Of a DNA stretch of 18,897 nucleotides, positions 16,451 to 18,897 are shown one piece after another. Below the pieces are notes generated by a model. It was not told where the DNA came from and made no database searches. It worked only from the letters and a program-made list of their open reading frames with translations. Position 1 is the stretch's first letter; each line of letters starts with the position of its first letter. The translations under genes were made by a program, and so were the position numbers. Source of the stretch: CAYUXU01 sp964489695 (GTDB taxonomy: Bacteria; Bacillota_I; Bacilli_A; Erysipelotrichales; Erysipelotrichaceae); the NCBI GenBank assembly GCA_964489695.1, contig CAZAZP010000020.1, positions 1 to 18,897 of the forward strand, written 5' to 3'.

Positions 16451-16477
16451 AAAAAACCAGGTTAACCCTGGTTTTTT
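16451..16477. terminator. Bidirectional intrinsic terminator between the PfpI-family gene and fprA
   Basis: AAAAAACCAGG, loop TTAAC, CCTGGTTTTTT: a perfect 11-bp stem whose A- and T-runs give a U-tract in either direction. It serves the PfpI-family gene on the plus strand and fprA on the minus strand. The fprA stop codon (16464-16462) lies in the loop, and the last codons of fprA encode one arm of the stem. Confidence 0.9.
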
Positions 16478-17679
16478 AAATCAGCAACAATAGCTTGCGC
16501 TAACGTTTCAAGCTCACTAGCAGTGGCTGGTTTTAAAGCTGATTTAATGATTACTGGCTCACCAATCAATTCAAAGCTCTTGTTTTCAGCAAAGTAACCT
16601 TGTAAAGTCGCTAACGCTTTCCCACCCCAAGAGACATTGGTAATTAAACTGACCTTCCGATTTTTATAATTTAAGGCTAATGCTTCTCGAATCAGATTAT
16701 CCAGCTTAAAATATAGTTCCGTATTATAATTTGGTCCGGCAAATACAACATGGCTATAGCGCCACATTTCACTAATAATAAAAGAAGCGTCAACAGCAGA
16801 GACATCCATAATCCGTAAATGTTTAAGGCCTGTTGCTGCTAAGTTTTGGGCTAAATATTCTACCGCATTTTCCGTATTACCATACATTGAACCATAAAGT
16901 AATAAAACGCTCTTAATTTCTGGGGTTGAGCTCGACCATTTTTCATAATAGTCTAAAATAGTTTTAATCTCAGCTGGTTGACGATAAATTGGTCCGTGTA
17001 ATGAACAAATCATTTTTATTTCATAAGGAGCGAGTTTCTTTAAAGCAGCGGTTACATTACCCCCAAACTTTCCAATAATATTAACGTAATACCGCCGAGC
17101 TTCTGGTAAGATTAACTCAGTAAAATCTAATTCATCAATAAAAAGATTGCCATTAATGGCCCCAAAAGTCCCAAAACCATCGGCGGAAAATAAAATCTGA
17201 TGAGTTAAATCATAAGTCATCATAACTTCTGGCCAGTGGACCATCGGAGTTAAAAAGAATTTTAAGGTTCGCGTACCAATGCTTAATTCTTCGCCATCTT
17301 TGACCAGTTGATAGCGATTACTATCATGAAAATCGTAAAATTGTTCATATAACTGGAAGGTCTTAACATTACCAATTAAAACTAGCTCAGGATATTTCAG
17401 CATTAAAGCTTCAATATTAGCGCAGTGATCGGGCTCCATATGATTAATAATCAGATAATCTAAGGGGCGACCAGCTAATACCGCCGTGACGTTTTCTAAA
17501 AACTGCCGACTAACAGCGGCGTCGACGGTATCTAATAAAACAGTCTTTTCATCCATAATTAAATAAGAGTTGTACGAAATTCCTTCAGTTAAGGGAAATA
17601 AGTTTTCAAAACGATTAATTCGACGGTCATTATCTCCGACCCAATAAACCGCTGGTGCGACTAAACGACTTAAATGCAT
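16462..17679 (-). CDS. fprA: Flavodiiron protein (A-type, oxygen/NO reductase)
   Basis: A cytoplasmic flavodiiron protein that reduces O2 to water and/or NO to N2O, a protection system of anaerobes. The 405-residue length equals the minimal two-domain form. The N-terminal metallo-beta-lactamase-like domain (about 1-250) has all six diiron ligands: His80, Glu82 and Asp84 in HMEPDH, then His148 (MVHWPE), Asp167 (SADGFG) and His228 (LHGP). The C-terminal flavodoxin domain starts at about 256 with the FMN loop YGSMYGNTENA (262-272). No rubredoxin or flavin reductase domain is fused, so a separate electron donor is needed; none is adjacent. AGGAGG lies 8 nt before the ATG. O2 versus NO preference is not readable. 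Confidence 0.95.
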   Translation of the reverse strand: MHLSRLVAPAVYWVGDNDRRINRFENLFPLTEGISYNSYLIMDEKTVLLDTVDAAVSRQFLENVTAVLAGRPLDYLIINHMEPDHCANIEALMLKYPELVLIGNVKTFQLYEQFYDFHDSNRYQLVKDGEELSIGTRTLKFFLTPMVHWPEVMMTYDLTHQILFSADGFGTFGAINGNLFIDELDFTELILPEARRYYVNIIGKFGGNVTAALKKLAPYEIKMICSLHGPIYRQPAEIKTILDYYEKWSSSTPEIKSVLLLYGSMYGNTENAVEYLAQNLAATGLKHLRIMDVSAVDASFIISEMWRYSHVVFAGPNYNTELYFKLDNLIREALALNYKNRKVSLITNVSWGGKALATLQGYFAENKSFELIGEPVIIKSALKPATASELETLAQAIVADLKNQG

Positions 17680-17700
17680 ATTAAATTCCTCCTATCTGTT

Positions 17701-17706
17701 ATTATA
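17701..17706 (-). promoter_or_regulatory. -10 box of fprA
   Basis: Consensus TATAAT on the minus strand, 21 nt before the ATG and about 7 nt before the AGGAGG. The -35 (CAGCAA at 17 nt) is poor, which could mean activator dependence or another mode of recognition. Confidence 0.45.
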
Positions 17707-17754
17707 CAAAATATTATCAAAGTTTGCTGGCTATCTTTTTTCCCTTAAAACCAG

Positions 17755-17760
17755 TAAGAT
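17755..17760 (+). promoter_or_regulatory. Possible -10 box of the hflX-like gene
   Basis: TAAGAT ends 17 nt before the ATG at 17778, the same -10 hexamer and a similar distance as other genes here. No good -35 is visible, so this is weak. Confidence 0.3.
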
Positions 17761-17777
17761 AAGCATAAGGAGTAGTT

Positions 17778-18887
17778 ATGTCCAAACAAACGCAAACTAA
17801 AGCCATCTTAATTGATTTATCTTTACCAACTAAAACAAAAAAACCGCTGACAACCCAGCAAGAATTACGTTTCTTAGCAGAAGTCACGGATTATGAAGTC
17901 GTATTAGAATTTGAAATAAAACTACGCCAGATTAACCCTGCTACCTTAATTGGGAGTGGAAAATTACGCGAGTTGTCGGCTTTTATTGCTGAATTAGCCC
18001 CAACTCATTTAATTTTTAGTGAGCCATTGTCTAGTATTCAATTACGTAATCTAAGTCGCCAATTAAAATTAGCTATCTTAGATCGAAATGAATTAATTCT
18101 AAAAATTTTTGCAAAACGGGCTCAAAGTAAACTCGGCCAGCTCCAAGTTAGATTAGCCAGCTTACAATATGAACTACCCCGTTTAATTGGAAATAATGAT
18201 TTCTCAGGTCTAGTAGGTGGCCAAAAAACTCGTGGTTTAGGCGAACAAAAGCTTGAATTACAACGACGTGATCTACAAAAAGAAATTACTAAAGTAACAA
18301 AACAAATTAAAAAGCAACAACAAATTTATCAAACAACCCGAAAAAAGCGCCAACAACAAACGCTCCCGCAAGTCACTTTAGTCGGTTATACGAACGCGGG
18401 TAAATCAACAATTTTAAATCAACTATTAAATACGAGTGACCAAAGCAAACTAGTCTATACCGCAGACAATGTTTTTGCTAGTTTAGATACTAGTAGTCGC
18501 TTAGTTTATCTTAAAAATGATTATCAGTGCATCGTAAATGATAGTGTCGGTTTTATTAGTGATTTACCCAAAGAACTTCTGACCGCTTTTTTTGCGACAC
18601 TTTTAGAAATAGAAACAGCTGATTTAATTGTGCATGTATTAGATAGTGCTAGTCCTGATTTGTTAGCTCAATTGACAGCAACAAAAACCATCTTAAAACA
18701 ACTCAAACTGGAAAATACCCCGATTATTTATGTCTTTAATAAAGCTGATTTAAATGGTACTTTACTAGTTGAACCTTATGTTGCTGAAAAATACCAATTA
18801 AAAATATCAGCGTTTGACCAGCAAGCTATTTTAGAGTTAAAAGCCTTAATCCTACAAGTTTTAAAAGAAAATAATCATTATCGTTAA
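17778..18887 (+). CDS. hflX: HflX-type ribosome-associated GTPase, diverged
   Basis: A 369-residue member of the HflX branch of Obg-HflX GTPases, which bind the large ribosomal subunit and rescue or split stalled ribosomes. The N-terminal HflX domain (about 8-110, with IGSGKLREL at 58-66) is followed by a Gln/Lys-rich coiled linker (about 155-195) and the G domain: G1 GYTNAGKST (203-211), G2 region NVFASLDTSSR (231-241), G3 DSVG (255-258), G4 NKAD (321-324), G5 SA (344-345). It is shorter than common HflX (about 410-430) and has changes at family-invariant sites: TRGLGEQKLEL for TRGPGETKLET, and DSVGFISDLP for DTVGFIRDLP. AAGGAG precedes the ATG. It may be a secondary HflX paralogue. Confidence 0.88.
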   Translation: MSKQTQTKAILIDLSLPTKTKKPLTTQQELRFLAEVTDYEVVLEFEIKLRQINPATLIGSGKLRELSAFIAELAPTHLIFSEPLSSIQLRNLSRQLKLAILDRNELILKIFAKRAQSKLGQLQVRLASLQYELPRLIGNNDFSGLVGGQKTRGLGEQKLELQRRDLQKEITKVTKQIKKQQQIYQTTRKKRQQQTLPQVTLVGYTNAGKSTILNQLLNTSDQSKLVYTADNVFASLDTSSRLVYLKNDYQCIVNDSVGFISDLPKELLTAFFATLLEIETADLIVHVLDSASPDLLAQLTATKTILKQLKLENTPIIYVFNKADLNGTLLVEPYVAEKYQLKISAFDQQAILELKALILQVLKENNHYR

Positions 18888-18897
18888 AAAACAGCGA

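Noticed and set aside
17694..17725. PerR/Fur-like box in the fprA-hflX gap
   Set aside because: The AT-rich ATTAT repeats are direct rather than inverted and do not fit the TTATAAT-N-ATTATAA dyad.

Overview
This is an AT-rich, densely coding window from what looks like a low-GC Bacillota (Firmicutes). The reasons are the GlgC/GlgD two-subunit ADP-glucose pyrophosphorylase, AGGAGG-type ribosome binding sites, sigma-A-like promoters and CcpA-type cre sites. The standard genetic code fits: every frame stays open with TGG for Trp, and all 13 stop codons are TAA (9) or TAG (4). Nothing in the window fixes genus or family. A flavodiiron protein suggests an anaerobic or microaerophilic lifestyle. 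I see no tRNA, rRNA, CRISPR, insertion sequence or phage gene.

Positions 1-14811 hold a complete glycogen and maltodextrin cluster in three transcription units. (i) glgC-glgD-glgA on the minus strand (3705 to 27) makes ADP-glucose and polymerises it. (ii) A plus-strand gene (3866-5953), divergent from glgC, encodes a cytoplasmic GH13 enzyme that I recognise as the Thermotoga maritima maltosyltransferase type. (iii) pgm-glgB-glgP-nitroreductase-pulA on the minus strand (14811 to 5954) supplies glucose-1-phosphate interconversion, branching, phosphorolysis and debranching, with one flavin reductase gene embedded. The maltosyltransferase and pulA genes meet tail to tail with their stop codons directly abutting. 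Candidate cre sites lie at the glgC/maltosyltransferase divergent promoters and upstream of pgm, so glucose repression of the cluster is plausible.

Positions 14891-18887 hold four unrelated genes: a Cof-type HAD phosphatase (minus), a DJ-1/PfpI protein (plus), a flavodiiron protein FprA (minus) and a diverged HflX-type GTPase (plus). A strong bidirectional terminator separates the convergent PfpI and FprA genes; its loop contains the fprA stop codon.

Together the sugar genes form a cycle. Pgm links glucose-6-P and glucose-1-P, GlgCD makes ADP-glucose, GlgA elongates and GlgB branches. GlgP releases glucose-1-P, PulA removes the branches GlgP leaves, and the maltosyltransferase could redistribute maltosyl units among the short maltodextrins left over. 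The most notable points are the maltosyltransferase in this setting, its promoter with an almost leaderless start, its zero-gap convergence with pulA, the redox enzyme inside the glycogen operon, and the very short -10-to-start distances in most transcription units. No gap exceeds 300 bases; the longest is 3706-3865.
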